Shown here: in pieces, positions 8,995 through 19,023 of the stretch
Position numbering within the stretch: position 1 is the stretch's first letter
How the letters are laid out: each line of letters starts with the position of its first letter
DNA from: Chitinophaga caeni
GTDB lineage: Bacteria; Bacteroidota; Bacteroidia; Chitinophagales; Chitinophagaceae
DNA length: 64,000 nucleotides
Direction of reading: 5' to 3'
Assembly (NCBI RefSeq): GCF_002557795.1
Contig: NZ_CP023777.1
Span: 1,306,001-1,370,000 of the forward strand
Notes under the pieces: model-generated
Seen by the model: the letters and a program-made list of their open reading frames with translations, nothing else
Databases searched by the model: none
Told to the model about the DNA's origin: nothing
Translations under genes and position numbers: made by a program

Positions 8995-10839
8995 ATGAAT
9001 CTTAAATGGTATTTCCTGTTTTGCATTGCAATCCTTCAATCTGTCACAGTAATTGCCCGATCTTCCGGGCAAAATCCAGGACCGAAATATTATTATTTAG
9101 AGGATTCAACAAGGTCGCTCAGGGCTGATCAGGCCTTGAAAGCCTATGTGAATGGTCATTTTAGCCCATTGTCAACCGGGGCTTTAAATCCCGGATTTAC
9201 AAATTCCGATTATTGGTTAGTGCTGGAGCTGGATTCCAACTATCGAAAGGAGCAGGGTGTTTTCGTGATCGATAATGCGCATATTAATGAAATCCAAGCA
9301 TATTATCTGGATTCACTTCATGAAGAAGCGCTTACTCCGCGGTATGTTACCGGCGACTTTCACCCCTTTGCACAAAGGCCAATCCAGTATAATACTTTTG
9401 CTTTCCCATTAAGGCAAAAAACGACGACTTACTTATTCAAGATCGATAAACATTTTGAATCATTACAGGCGCCGTTCTATTTAACGAATTACGCAAGGCT
9501 GCTTGCTTCGGTCGCCACTGAAGAATTATTAAATGGAATATTTACAGGAATATTGATATTGATCGTATTGTTTGGATTATTCCTTTTCCTTAATACCAGG
9601 GAGAAAGTTTATTTATATTACGCGGGGTACGTACTCGTAATAACCCTTTGGATCTTGTCTAATAAAGGGATAGGATTCCATTATTTATGGCCCAATTCGC
9701 ATTTCTTTCCCAGCCGGGCGCGGCCACTTTTCGCCATGTTGAACATTGTCCTGATGATAGGGTTCTTACAATCTTTTATCCAGCAGCCCCGGAAAAGTTG
9801 GTTCTTTATTCCGCTGAAGATTTTACAATATTTTGCACTTATTATTTGCCTCGTTATTATATGCCCGGTAGAATACACCCGGTTTGGACAGTATTCCAAT
9901 TACGTTCAGCATACCATGTCCCTATCTACTTTGGCATTAGTAGCATTATTCCTAGGTAGCATCGTTGAAAAAATCAAGCAAGGGAGCAGGCCGGCTTTGT
10001 TGTACCTGGTTGCCACGGTAGTTTTGCTATGTTTTGCCATGTTAGAAAGCCTGTATCATTTGGGGAAGGTAAATTTACCGTATTTACTGGCACATTACGG
10101 TATGTTTATAGGTGTTGTACTAGAAATGGTGATCATCACCCTCGGTTTAACAATGAGGTTCAACCAATACCGTAAGGAAAAACTAGTTTTACTTGAAGAA
10201 CTGAATCAACAACAAGCTAAATTAACAGATACAATTGTTGCTGTCCAAGAGCAAGAACGCAAGGAGATCGCTGATCGTTTACATGATGAAATCGGGGCAA
10301 TGTTATCCGTAGCTTCCTTACAGATCGATAGTTTAAGTCAATCAATGGATATTCAAAAACTGTATCATACACGTAGTATGATGAATGAAATATCTAATAC
10401 GGTAAGAAACATTAGCCACCAATTGACACCTATCGTAATAGAAAAATATGGGCTTCGTAAAGCGATAACTGACCTGGTCGATAATACTAACCTGCCAAGC
10501 AATTTTAAGGTTGAAGCGATTATTATTGGCCTGGAAGAACCAATGCCCTTACAATTTCAGTTCACGGTGTACAGGATCATCCAAGAACTAGTTCAAAATG
10601 CAATTAAGCATGCTAAAGCCAAAAATGTACTATTGCAAGTAGTTGAACATGAAGATGCTATCAATATAGAAGTGACAGATAACGGGCAGGGGGTTGCGGA
10701 CTTTGAAAATAAAAAGGAGGATGCTTTATTTTTACGTAGTGTCCGCGCTAAAGTAGCGTATTTGCATGGGATTATGGAGACGAACAGCAGCCAACCATCC
10801 GGGATGTCTATATTGATAGAGATTCCTAAGAACTATTAA
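8995..10839 (+). CDS. 7TMR-DISM sensor histidine kinase (HisKA_3 type)
   Basis: 614 residues. An N-terminal signal peptide (ends near residue 22) is followed by a periplasmic 7TMR-DISMED2-type sensor domain (about 30-165), a seven-helix 7TMR-DISM membrane domain (about 175-390), a coiled coil, and a NarX/DesK-type kinase core. The phosphoacceptor is His ~430 in RKEIADRLHDEIGAMLS; the ATPase domain shows the N-box QELVQNAIKHAKA and DNGQG. Such kinases sense extracellular ligands (often carbohydrates) and phosphorylate a NarL-type regulator. The partner gene follows 24 bp downstream on the same strand. Confidence 0.92.
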   Translation: MNLKWYFLFCIAILQSVTVIARSSGQNPGPKYYYLEDSTRSLRADQALKAYVNGHFSPLSTGALNPGFTNSDYWLVLELDSNYRKEQGVFVIDNAHINEIQAYYLDSLHEEALTPRYVTGDFHPFAQRPIQYNTFAFPLRQKTTTYLFKIDKHFESLQAPFYLTNYARLLASVATEELLNGIFTGILILIVLFGLFLFLNTREKVYLYYAGYVLVITLWILSNKGIGFHYLWPNSHFFPSRARPLFAMLNIVLMIGFLQSFIQQPRKSWFFIPLKILQYFALIICLVIICPVEYTRFGQYSNYVQHTMSLSTLALVALFLGSIVEKIKQGSRPALLYLVATVVLLCFAMLESLYHLGKVNLPYLLAHYGMFIGVVLEMVIITLGLTMRFNQYRKEKLVLLEELNQQQAKLTDTIVAVQEQERKEIADRLHDEIGAMLSVASLQIDSLSQSMDIQKLYHTRSMMNEISNTVRNISHQLTPIVIEKYGLRKAITDLVDNTNLPSNFKVEAIIIGLEEPMPLQFQFTVYRIIQELVQNAIKHAKAKNVLLQVVEHEDAINIEVTDNGQGVADFENKKEDALFLRSVRAKVAYLHGIMETNSSQPSGMSILIEIPKNY

Positions 10840-10863
10840 CCGGGTTATATCAATAATATTACA

Positions 10864-11496
10864 ATGAAAGCTAGAATCATTATTGCTGACGATCACCAAT
10901 TATTAATTGATGGATTACAATCCGTTTTAGCGGCGAATAAAGAATGGGAGTTAATTGAACCGGTGAATGATGGACGGGCCTTACTCGATCGTTTAGCTAA
11001 TACGGAGGTTGACCTCGTGTTGCTCGATCTCAATATGCCCCAGCTAGATGGAATAAAGTCTTTAGAGCAAATAAAGAGATTATACCCGCGAATTAAAGTA
11101 TTAGTAATTTCAAATTATCACCAAGCGCAATTGATCTTAAATATTCAGCAAATGGGGGCCGATGGATACCTGCTGAAAAACACGAATGCCAGCACCCTCC
11201 TTAAAGTGATCGAATTGATCTTGAACGGGGAAAAGTTTTTCGATGCCCCGCAATCCCAAGGCCAAGAAATTCCAGATTATTTTATTGACGACTTTCTCAA
11301 AAAATATCAACTAACGAAAAGGGAGGTTGAAATTATTAAGATGATAGGGGATGAAATGACCAGCAGGGAAATAGGACAGCAGTTATATATCAGCGAATTT
11401 ACAGTCAATACGCACCGCAAAAATATCATGAGGAAACTTGCAGTAAAAAACTTGGCGGGAATTATGAATTTTGCGAAGAGTCATGGTATTTGCTAG
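10864..11496 (+). CDS. NarL/FixJ-family response regulator
   Basis: 210 residues. Receiver domain (about 1-120) with acidic pair Asp-Asp in IIIADDHQ, phosphoacceptor Asp55 in DLVLLDLNMPQLDG, and the conserved Lys in GYLLKNTNAS. The C-terminal LuxR-type helix-turn-helix (about 145-205) contains LTKREVEIIKMIGDEMTSREIGQQLYISEFTVNTHRKNIMRKL. It is the evident partner of the upstream kinase; target promoters cannot be deduced. A short hairpin (11493-11516, arms CTAGCCACCC/GGATGGCTAG with one G-T pair) overlaps the stop codon. Confidence 0.95.
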   Translation: MKARIIIADDHQLLIDGLQSVLAANKEWELIEPVNDGRALLDRLANTEVDLVLLDLNMPQLDGIKSLEQIKRLYPRIKVLVISNYHQAQLILNIQQMGADGYLLKNTNASTLLKVIELILNGEKFFDAPQSQGQEIPDYFIDDFLKKYQLTKREVEIIKMIGDEMTSREIGQQLYISEFTVNTHRKNIMRKLAVKNLAGIMNFAKSHGIC

Positions 11497-11556
11497 CCAC
11501 CCAAATGGATGGCTAGTGTGCTACCAGTTGTAGGTTGTTATAAAAAATATTCCTGG

Positions 11557-12708
11557 TTACGATTCTTGTTCTTCATAACCATCTTCATCTGAATACGCAT
11601 CGTCATCGTCCTCATCTCCTGCTTCACCTTCCTCATCTTGTACTTGCCAGTAAGGGGTTTTGCGAACTACAGGTTCCCTTTCGGCAAGGAAGCTATAATG
11701 AGGTTTTTCATCAACAGGTTTATTCAAAGCTTCCCATAATTTATCTTTTAGGATTGTTAAACCCTCGTTCTGAACGGAAGAGATAAATATCAATGGCAAG
11801 TCGTCCGGAAATTCGGCTGCTATGGCTTCTTTCAGCTCATCATCCAACATATCACTTTTGCTAATCGCCACCAGGAATTGCTTGTCAAGCAGTTCAGGGT
11901 TATATTGCTCCAGCTCGTTGACCAATATTTCAAATTCCTTCATATGGTCATTACTATCTGCCGGGATCATGAACAGTAACACCGAGTTCCTTTCGATATG
12001 CCTTAGGAAGCGGTGTCCCAAGCCTTTTCCTTCATGCGCCCCCTCGATAATACCGGGAAGGTCGGCCATGCAGAATGACTTGTTATCGCGGTAAGCAACG
12101 ATTCCAAGTTGCGGGGTCAGCGTCGTAAAAGCGTAGTTGGCCACCTTGGGTTTAGCCGCGGTAATGGCTGATAAAAGCGTTGATTTACCTGCATTGGGAA
12201 AACCAACTAAGCCAACATCGGCCAGCATCTTTAACTCCAGCAACTTCCAACCTTCTACCCCGGGCATGCCCGGTTGTGCATATTCGGGAGTTTGGTTGGT
12301 GGCGCTTTTGAAATAAGAATTGCCCCTGCCGCCTTGCCCGCCGGGTAACCAGATCAGTTCTTGCCCATCATGAAGAATTTCAGCTTCGATTTCACCTGTT
12401 TCCTGGTCGCGCGCGATGGTACCTAGCGGCACTTCTATCACGACATCTTTTCCGTATGCCCCGGTTGAGTTATTGCCACTACCATTTTGGCCATTTTCGG
12501 CAATTACGTTTTTGTACCAACGTAAATGTAGTAATGTCCATAGTTGTTGATTACCCCTTAGGATAATATGTCCGCCGCGGCCACCGTCGCCACCGTCGGG
12601 GCCGGCTTGGGCGTTAAATTTGGTGCGCATGAAGTGTAAGCTTCCCGCGCCGCCTTTGCCTGATTTGGCATAAATCCTAATATAATCAACAAAATTCCCT
12701 TTCTCCAT
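11557..12708 (-). CDS. obg: Obg-family GTPase
   Basis: 383 residues. The glycine-rich Obg fold is at residues 1-~158 ([48 protein letters not shown]). The G domain has G1 [10 protein letters not shown]3 [17 protein letters not shown]4 SKSD and a G5 ISSV block. The C-terminus is a lineage-type very acidic tail ([17 protein letters not shown]). Role: ribosome large-subunit assembly and stringent response. It lies downstream of adk on the same strand, with a strong hairpin between them. Confidence 0.97.
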   Translation of the reverse strand: MEKGNFVDYIRIYAKSGKGGAGSLHFMRTKFNAQAGPDGGDGGRGGHIILRGNQQLWTLLHLRWYKNVIAENGQNGSGNNSTGAYGKDVVIEVPLGTIARDQETGEIEAEILHDGQELIWLPGGQGGRGNSYFKSATNQTPEYAQPGMPGVEGWKLLELKMLADVGLVGFPNAGKSTLLSAITAAKPKVANYAFTTLTPQLGIVAYRDNKSFCMADLPGIIEGAHEGKGLGHRFLRHIERNSVLLFMIPADSNDHMKEFEILVNELEQYNPELLDKQFLVAISKSDMLDDELKEAIAAEFPDDLPLIFISSVQNEGLTILKDKLWEALNKPVDEKPHYSFLAEREPVVRKTPYWQVQDEEGEAGDEDDDDAYSDEDGYEEQES

Positions 12709-12719
12709 GATTCAAAAAT

Positions 12720-12781
12720 AAAACGCAAAGATCGGAAAGTTTAGGCAGTTAATAACTGTCCATTCCGGTTCTTTGCGTTTT
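12720..12781 (-). terminator. Long hairpin between adk and obg
   Basis: Outer arms AAAACGCAAAGA-TCGGAA (from 12720) and TTCCG-GT-TCTTTGCGTTTT (to 12781) pair almost completely; an inner pair GGCAGTT/AACTGTCC closes the loop. Read on the minus strand it ends in TTTTATTTTT just before the obg start, so it probably terminates adk transcription or attenuates obg. Confidence 0.7.
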
Positions 12782-12828
12782 AGCAATATTTTTAAAGACT
12801 AAGCTGTCTTTGAATAACTTATAAACTA

Positions 12829-13416
12829 TTATACGCGCTCGCTCACCAGCTCATCAATTTCTTTGCTCAGCAGTTCGAAAGTGCTTTCCACGGTACCATC
12901 TCCTTTTACACGCTTGAACTTGCCGAATTTGGCATAATGATCTGCCACCGGGGCCGTTTTATTGTGATATTCCACGATACGGGCCTTGATAACATCCTCG
13001 TTGGCATCATCAGAACGGCCGGAAGTTAAACCGCGGTTCAACAGGCGACGGATCAATTCATCCTCGGGCACCTCTAAAGACAACACGATAGAAATGGCCG
13101 TTTTCTTTAACGCCAATAATTTATCCAAAGCCTCTGCTTGCGCAGTAGTACGTGGGAAACCATCAAAAATGAAGCCCTTAGCGTCCGGGTTGGCGTCAAG
13201 TTTGGAGCCGATCATTCCAATCACCACTTCATCAGGTACCAATGAACCTTGATCGATGAACTTTTTTGCCTCAAGACCAAGAGGTGTTTGTTTTTCAATC
13301 TCTGCACGTAATAAATCCCCAGTCGATAAGTGAATCAACTGGTACTTATCGATAATATTTTTACTCTGTGTGCCTTTACCACTGCCCGGAGGGCCAAAAA
13401 GAATAAGATTGACCAT
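12829..13416 (-). CDS. adk: Adenylate kinase (short form)
   Basis: 195 residues. It interconverts ATP + AMP and 2 ADP. P-loop GPPGSGKGTQ at the N-terminus, AMP-binding STGDLLRAEI, FDGFPRTTAQAEALD, and the lid/arginine region RRLLNRGLTSGRSDDANEDVIKARI. There is no long zinc-type LID insertion, so it is the short eukaryote-like form usual in Bacteroidota. Start ATG gives MVNLILFGPPGSGKGTQ, the expected N-terminus. Confidence 0.97.
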   Translation of the reverse strand: MVNLILFGPPGSGKGTQSKNIIDKYQLIHLSTGDLLRAEIEKQTPLGLEAKKFIDQGSLVPDEVVIGMIGSKLDANPDAKGFIFDGFPRTTAQAEALDKLLALKKTAISIVLSLEVPEDELIRRLLNRGLTSGRSDDANEDVIKARIVEYHNKTAPVADHYAKFGKFKRVKGDGTVESTFELLSKEIDELVSERV

Positions 13417-13662
13417 GTGCTATTATACTAAAAAATACATTGCGTAGGTTGCAAATATAGCAAACTTTTGAATGTATTGGTAATTTAAATTGGGTTTGCT
13501 TAATAAATAAGAATAAAACAGCGAAATTTATAAAAAAAATTCAAAAAAATCAAATAATGTATAGAACTTATTAAATGTTGATTACATTCATGTTGCTCAA
13601 TAGCTACAATATTAACTTAAATGTTAATACATGAGCGGTTGTAATTATCCCCGAATGCTTAC

Positions 13663-16600
13663 ATGTTCTTTATCAAATCTTTGTATGTTTATAACATGAT
13701 AAAATATTTTCTGGCAATTGGATTGGCTGCCTCTGTTTTTTCAACGGTAGCATTCCCCAAGAAGAATAAAAATCAAGGGGAGAGAAATGTGGATCGCAAT
13801 GGTGTAAATGTATCCAGGTACGAGGATAGCGCTAAATTATGGGTGGACTCCGTTTTTAATTCCCTTACGCCAGAAGAAAGGATCGCACAGTTGATCATGA
13901 TACGCGTGCACTCGAATCTAGGGCAAAGCCATATCAATAGCGTAGTGGATGATATCGTTAATAATAAGATCGGCGGTATCGTTACATTCCAAGGTGGACC
14001 AGGAAGGCAGGCTAACCTCGTTAATTATTATCAATCTATATCTAAAGTACCTTTACTGGTTGCAGTTGACGGGGAGTGGGGGCTCGGTATGAGGCTTGAT
14101 AGCGTCATGAGCTTTCCCCGTAACATGATGCTTGGCGCTATACAGGATAGCGCATTGGTTTATGAAATTGGTAAAGCCATCGGTCAACAATGCGTTAGGA
14201 TGGGGATTCAATACAACTTTGCCCCCGTTCTCGATGTCAATAATAACCGTAACAACCCCGTCATCAACGATCGCTCCTTCGGTGAAGATAAATACCAGGT
14301 AGCCCGCTTAGGCATCGCGCTAATTAAAGGGATGCAGGATCAAGGTATCATGGCTTGCGCCAAACACTTTCCCGGCCATGGAGATACGGAAACAGATAGT
14401 CATGCCGACTTGCCGGTGATCAGGAAGTCGATGAAGTCGTTACAAAACTTGGAACTATACCCGTTTCAAAGAGCCATCGATGCAGGCGTAGCTTCTATCA
14501 TGATCGCGCATTTGAATGTGCCGGCTATTGACCCGACCCCTAATAGGCCCACTTCTATCTCGTATAAAACGGTTACCAACTTGTTGCAAAAGAAGATGGG
14601 CTTCGACGGATTGATCGTAACTGATGCCTTGGAAATGAAAGGCATCTCCAAGTATTATAAAAATGGGCAGGAATCGGCTCAATCATTGCTTGCCGGTAAT
14701 GATTTAATGGAATTGCCTTCTACGGCAAAAGGTAGTATTAGCGCTATTCAAGCTGCTATCAAATCCGGGAAGATCTCGCAGAAAGAAGTTGACGGAAGGG
14801 TGAAGAAAGTTTTATATGCCAAGTACAAGGTGGGCCTTTCGCAAAGACCGGCCATCGATCCTGTAAACTTGGTTGAAGATTTGAACAAGGATATAATGCC
14901 ACTCCGCCAAAGAATATCCGAAGAGGCAGTAACCCTTTTAAATAACGATGCCCAGCTATTGCCTTATAGCTCGGATGACGACAGTACCAGGATTGCTGTA
15001 ATTACCGTTGGAGGTGAAGAAGAAAACGATTTCGTGAAGACCCTGCGATCCTTTAACCCTAAAATCGATTCTTATGTATTCGCTGCTAATCAATCTGCAT
15101 CAGCTATCGCGGCAACGGTGAAAAAATTAAAAGACAATTACGAATCTGTGATTGTCGGCGTGCAAAACTATAGCAGGAGGCCTGCACGCAACTATGGGTT
15201 GAGTAACTCTGAAAGGATGTTGGTCAACAAGATCCAGCATGAAATGCCTGCCGTAATTGTCATGTTCGGAAATCCTTACGCTATTCAATATTTCTGCGAT
15301 GCCAATACGATGATCGCGGCTTATGAAGATGATTCCACGACGCAAAAAGTAACGGCAAACATCATATTCGGTAGGTTGAAACCTAAAGGGAAATTGCCGG
15401 TTACGGTTTGCGAAAATTTTAAATTTGGAACGGGTCTTAGCTTGGAACCGCGCAAACCTTACGAGTTGCCGGTAGCTAGGCCTGGAGATGTTGGAATGGA
15501 CGGCACTATATTGTTGAGAATTGATTCCCTGGCTTATGATATGATTGAAAAGGGCGCAGCTCCCGGCTGTGAAGTGGTCGCTTTGAAGGATGGGAAGATG
15601 GTCTATAATAAGAACTTCGGCTATTATGATTATAACAACCATGAACCTGTTACGAACCGCTCTATTTACGACCTGGCTTCGGTAACCAAAGTTTGTGCTA
15701 CGACCGTTTCGGTTATGCGTTTATACGATCAAAAAAAAATTAAACTTGACGCCACGCTCGGCACTTATTTGCCATGGGTGAGAGGCACAAACAAAGCCCG
15801 GCTGAAAATCAGGGATATCCTGTTGCACCAGGCGGGCTTGGTCGCATATATACCTTTTTACCGCGAAGTTCTGTACAGCAATGGTTACCCCGATTCTATC
15901 CTGTTTAGCCATGAAGAAGACAGTATTCATACGGTAAGGGTCGCTGAAGATCTTTATATGAAGCAGGAATATATCGATACGATGTTCGATGAAATTTTAG
16001 CTAGCAGGTTGGGTCCCAGGAATAAATATGTTTACAGTGACAACGATTTTATTTTCCTTGGCAAAATAGTGGAACAGGTTACGGGTAAGCCACTGGAAGA
16101 ATATGTAAAGGAAACGTTTTACGACCCTTTGAATATGCATACCACGGGCTTCCACCCGCGTGAACGCTTTCCCTTAAAGGACCTGGTGCCTACCGAAAGG
16201 GAGAATATTTTCCGCTTACAGTGGATCAGGGGTGATGTACATGATCCCGGTGCTGCAATGTTTGGTGGTGTTGCCGGTCATGCAGGGCTTTTTTCAAATG
16301 CAAAGGATCTGGCAATTTTATTACAGATGTTGCTGAACGGCGGCGAATTAAATGGCCAAAGATTTATCAAGGAAAACACGATCAAGCAATTTACTGCATA
16401 TAAAAGTAAATATAGCCGCAGGGGTTTGGGCTTCGATAAACCTGAAAATGACAGGCGCAAATCCTGGTATGGCGAATATCCTTGCAAAAGTGCTTCCCCA
16501 TTGGTTTTCGGCCATACGGGTTTTACAGGAACCTGTATTTGGGTAGACCCGAAGTATAACCTCGTGTTTGTATTCTTAAGTAATAGGGTTTGCCCTAACG

Positions 16601-16692
16601 GCGGCGATAACCACCAGCTTTCCCGGATGAACGTGAGGGAAAATATGATGGAAGTTTTATATCAATCCATGGGGATTAGCCACTCCTTTTAA
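13663..16692 (+). CDS. GH3 beta-N-acetylhexosaminidase fused to a serine beta-lactamase-type domain
   Basis: Up to 1009 residues. An in-frame ATG at 13696 (MIKYFLAIGLAASVFSTVAF) begins a better signal peptide and is probably the true start. GH3 catalytic domain about 50-400: the NagZ-type dyad KHFPGHGDTETDSH (about 228-241) and nucleophile Asp ~321 in GLIVTDALEMKGI. A GH3 C-terminal-like domain (about 430-600) follows, then a class C beta-lactamase/esterase-like domain (about 620-1000) with SxxK as SVTK, Tyr in YSDND, and GHTGFTGT near the end. Such fusions in Bacteroidota are thought to act in periplasmic peptidoglycan recycling. It is monocistronic, followed by a hairpin terminator. Confidence 0.93.
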   Translation: MFFIKSLYVYNMIKYFLAIGLAASVFSTVAFPKKNKNQGERNVDRNGVNVSRYEDSAKLWVDSVFNSLTPEERIAQLIMIRVHSNLGQSHINSVVDDIVNNKIGGIVTFQGGPGRQANLVNYYQSISKVPLLVAVDGEWGLGMRLDSVMSFPRNMMLGAIQDSALVYEIGKAIGQQCVRMGIQYNFAPVLDVNNNRNNPVINDRSFGEDKYQVARLGIALIKGMQDQGIMACAKHFPGHGDTETDSHADLPVIRKSMKSLQNLELYPFQRAIDAGVASIMIAHLNVPAIDPTPNRPTSISYKTVTNLLQKKMGFDGLIVTDALEMKGISKYYKNGQESAQSLLAGNDLMELPSTAKGSISAIQAAIKSGKISQKEVDGRVKKVLYAKYKVGLSQRPAIDPVNLVEDLNKDIMPLRQRISEEAVTLLNNDAQLLPYSSDDDSTRIAVITVGGEEENDFVKTLRSFNPKIDSYVFAANQSASAIAATVKKLKDNYESVIVGVQNYSRRPARNYGLSNSERMLVNKIQHEMPAVIVMFGNPYAIQYFCDANTMIAAYEDDSTTQKVTANIIFGRLKPKGKLPVTVCENFKFGTGLSLEPRKPYELPVARPGDVGMDGTILLRIDSLAYDMIEKGAAPGCEVVALKDGKMVYNKNFGYYDYNNHEPVTNRSIYDLASVTKVCATTVSVMRLYDQKKIKLDATLGTYLPWVRGTNKARLKIRDILLHQAGLVAYIPFYREVLYSNGYPDSILFSHEEDSIHTVRVAEDLYMKQEYIDTMFDEILASRLGPRNKYVYSDNDFIFLGKIVEQVTGKPLEEYVKETFYDPLNMHTTGFHPRERFPLKDLVPTERENIFRLQWIRGDVHDPGAAMFGGVAGHAGLFSNAKDLAILLQMLLNGGELNGQRFIKENTIKQFTAYKSKYSRRGLGFDKPENDRRKSWYGEYPCKSASPLVFGHTGFTGTCIWVDPKYNLVFVFLSNRVCPNGGDNHQLSRMNVRENMMEVLYQSMGISHSF

Positions 16693-16717
16693 AAGGTATA
16701 TAAATGATCACCGCAAA

Positions 16718-16765
16718 TAGCCAAACACCGTGCTTGGATTGCTCCTTGCACGGTGTTTTCGGCTA
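16718..16765. terminator. Terminator hairpin between convergent genes
   Basis: Inner arms ACACCGTGC (16725-16733) and GCACGGTGT (16748-16756), extended by TAGCC/GGCTA outside. TTTT follows the right arm inside the outer stem. It probably serves both the GH3 gene (+) and the convergent gene at 16803 (-). Confidence 0.7.
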
Positions 16766-16802
16766 ATAGGGGGAGTTAACAAATCGTGGGGTATCTTACT
16801 AA

Positions 16803-17267
16803 TTAATCAACCAAAGCTGTTCTTTGCACCTGTGTGCGAGTTTTCAACTGTATTTCCTTACGGTATTTCTTCTTGCCTTTCAGCACGCTGATCTGGTACT
16901 GACCATCTTCCAATGATTGGAAGTTGTAGCGTGTAATGAAAGTAGAAGTAGCGCTGACTACATCGCGGTGTAAAATATTATTGTGGCCGTCTTTAATATA
17001 AACGGTTACTTTTTCTTCGGTTGGATTTTCAATGGCAACACGGAAAATGAGCCCGTTTTCTTTTTCCTGTTGAATATGAACGATCATCTTGTTTTTTGCT
17101 TCAGTAGCATCTTCAATGATCGTTTTTTCCGTTTTGCGGGCATCATTATAGGCAAATGCATCGCTGCCTTCTTGTTGAGCTGTCGCTTTTACGGAAGTAA
17201 ATGTGGTCATTGCGGCAATTATCGCGATGATCCAGTTTTTGGGCTTTACAACAAAAATCTTTTTCAT
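16803..17267 (-). CDS. Secreted small protein, unknown function
   Basis: 154 residues. Signal peptide at the N-terminus (KNWIIAIIAAMTTFTSVKATAQ), then a charged linker, then a beta-rich domain (about 60-140) with NGLIFRVAIENPTEEKVTVYIKD and ending VLKGKKKYRKEIQLKTRTQVQ. The C-terminal part resembles small immunoglobulin-like beta-sandwich repeats seen in Bacteroidota secreted proteins (DUF3244-like), but I am not sure of the family. It is divergent from the gene at 17648. Not lipidated: no Lipobox Cys is present. Confidence 0.65.
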   Translation of the reverse strand: MKKIFVVKPKNWIIAIIAAMTTFTSVKATAQQEGSDAFAYNDARKTEKTIIEDATEAKNKMIVHIQQEKENGLIFRVAIENPTEEKVTVYIKDGHNNILHRDVVSATSTFITRYNFQSLEDGQYQISVLKGKKKYRKEIQLKTRTQVQRTALVD

Positions 17268-17647
17268 GATGGTGTATTTATTGTTTTTGTACTGAAGGCC
17301 GTTCTTGTTTTTTTACCTTCATTTTGATGACACAAAGCTCAAAGCTTAACATTACCAGGATATTAAGGCCGTATTAAGTAAATGTGAAACAAAACAGGGG
17401 AACATGTATGAAATAAAATTATAATAAATAACTCCTTTATAACGGCTATATTTCTTACATTTGCTCGATGATTGAATCAACCCGGTGTGTCCGGGGTTAA
17501 GTTTTTGCCTACAAGAGGAGAATATTGAATAAGGTATGTACAGAAATTTGGATGATAAAAAAGTTTGTTAGTTAGGAATTGCTATAAATACCCCCGGTAC
17601 AATATTTTCTGATTTTTTACGATTTATTATTTCAACAAGTTCGATTC
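17268..17647. other. Divergent intergenic region
   Basis: 380 bp of AT-rich sequence between divergent genes holds no ORF. A small stem AACCC-GG...CC-GGGGTT lies near 17477-17497, followed by TTTTT, and could be a short leader or sRNA end. I see nothing else supportable. Confidence 0.4.
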
Positions 17648-18454
17648 ATGGTGCAGCGGATACGCATTATTTCACGGATCACCTTACTATGCCTGGCATG
17701 TTTAAGCTTTGAGTTCTTGCATGCGCAACATTTTATGATTGATGCCGATACGGAGTTTTCCTGGTTGTCGAAACTGGATGTCCAGGATGCTTCACAAAAA
17801 ATGAAAGGGCAAATACTCAACGCGGTAGTCAGAAAGAAGCCACGGGAGATGCTACAGGATGTTAATTACCTGGTAACGGTATTGTACTTCCCAAGAAAAG
17901 TGGATGTTGCTGAAGGCAACCACGTTTCCATGAAAACATGGTTGGATAAGTTTCCGGAAGGGCAGGCCGCGTTCAATGCTAATATCACCAATTTTAAAGC
18001 GTATACACCTAAGAACTATATAGTGGATTCCGTTTTATACATCAAGGAAAATGGCCAATCCGTTGCTTTGAAAGGAACCGTAGTGATCAGGGTTTACCTG
18101 ATGAAACATTATTACCAAGCCGTCAACCTCCAAACGAATAATTTTATTATCAACATAAAAGCCAAAAAAACGAAACTTACCAGCGAAAATGGTATTCCTA
18201 AATTGGTAGATAAAGTGATGGACTGTGACTATGATGATAAGATTTTCTTGGTAGATGAAGTAGAGGGTAAATACAATTTTGTCAAATCCGGCAACATTTG
18301 CAGGGAGTGCTTGTATAACGATAAACCGGAAGAATTTACTTTTGATCCGCTGAAAGGGATCATATCATATAATGGCTTCCTCCCCGTTGGGCCGGTTACC
18401 GCCGATGGTAGGTATAATAATAGTAAGCTATATTATCATTTTAAACCAATCTAA
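17648..18454 (+). CDS. Secreted hypothetical protein
   Basis: 268 residues. N-terminal signal peptide (ISRITLLCLACLSFEFLHAQ), with a signal peptidase I-like HAQ site. The mature part is beta-rich, with no recognised motif; it includes ICRECLYNDKPEEF with two Cys (CREC) near residue 218-221 and ends in PVGPVTADGRYNNSKLYYHFKPI. Not recognised. It is monocistronic, divergent from the neighbouring secreted protein at 16803, and followed by the mobile-element remnant. Confidence 0.7.
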   Translation: MVQRIRIISRITLLCLACLSFEFLHAQHFMIDADTEFSWLSKLDVQDASQKMKGQILNAVVRKKPREMLQDVNYLVTVLYFPRKVDVAEGNHVSMKTWLDKFPEGQAAFNANITNFKAYTPKNYIVDSVLYIKENGQSVALKGTVVIRVYLMKHYYQAVNLQTNNFIINIKAKKTKLTSENGIPKLVDKVMDCDYDDKIFLVDEVEGKYNFVKSGNICRECLYNDKPEEFTFDPLKGIISYNGFLPVGPVTADGRYNNSKLYYHFKPI

Positions 18455-18665
18455 TAGGGAATCCCGGAGAAACGATCCTTCTACCAACATCACTGTCCCG
18501 GTTTGTTTACCGTTGAAATAAAATTAATACTGGCAGTAACAAATGCTTATAATTAAAGTGGCTGATATACTATTTTTCTCTTCCAGTCAATCATTATAAT
18601 TCAATTAAAATATATAGTCGGTGCGGCATTAGCTATTAAAACCGGCGTATAGAAAGTAATTTTAT

Positions 18666-18993
18666 CATTATTGTCCGACTAAAATTGGATTAAATTTACT
18701 TGGATCCCTTATCTGGTCAAGGACATAAGTGAAGAATGATCTATTCAAAATCCCGGGTAGCCCCGCGAAGAAAACGGTGGCACTTCGCAGCGTTGATAGC
18801 GAACTGTAGCTGGGCCACACAGTAGTACAAAAGCTGGATCGAGCGATCAAATTGGCGGCCGTGATGGCCAATTTGTGCCCTTTTGAGGTACTTTTTTGGG
18901 CAAGCAAAAAAATACAAAGAAATGTGCAGGTAGACATTGAATCGAACTATTGAGGCGATGATCATTTTTTCATTGAAAATTTAGTCGGACAAC
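18666..18993. mobile_element. MITE-like or truncated IS element with terminal inverted repeats
   Basis: About 328 bp. Termini TTGTCCGACTAAAATT (left, 18671) and its complement AAATTTAGTCGGACAA (right, ends 18992) share the 13-mer TTGTCCGACTAAA. The flanks carry a 13-bp direct repeat AAAGTAATTTTAT at 18653-18665 and 18994-19006, i.e. a target-site duplication. The minus strand has two overlapping open frames (18668-18937 and 18741-18965) but no recognisable transposase motif; they look like degenerated coding sequence. A 11-13 bp duplication fits the IS4 family, though the family is not established. Confidence 0.75.
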
Positions 18994-19023
18994 AAAGTAA
19001 TTTTATAATAAATAATTATAAGG

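Noticed and set aside
18668..18965. Two overlapping minus-strand ORFs in the MITE as genes
   Set aside because: They overlap each other in different frames, end at the element border and show no transposase motif; probably decayed sequence.
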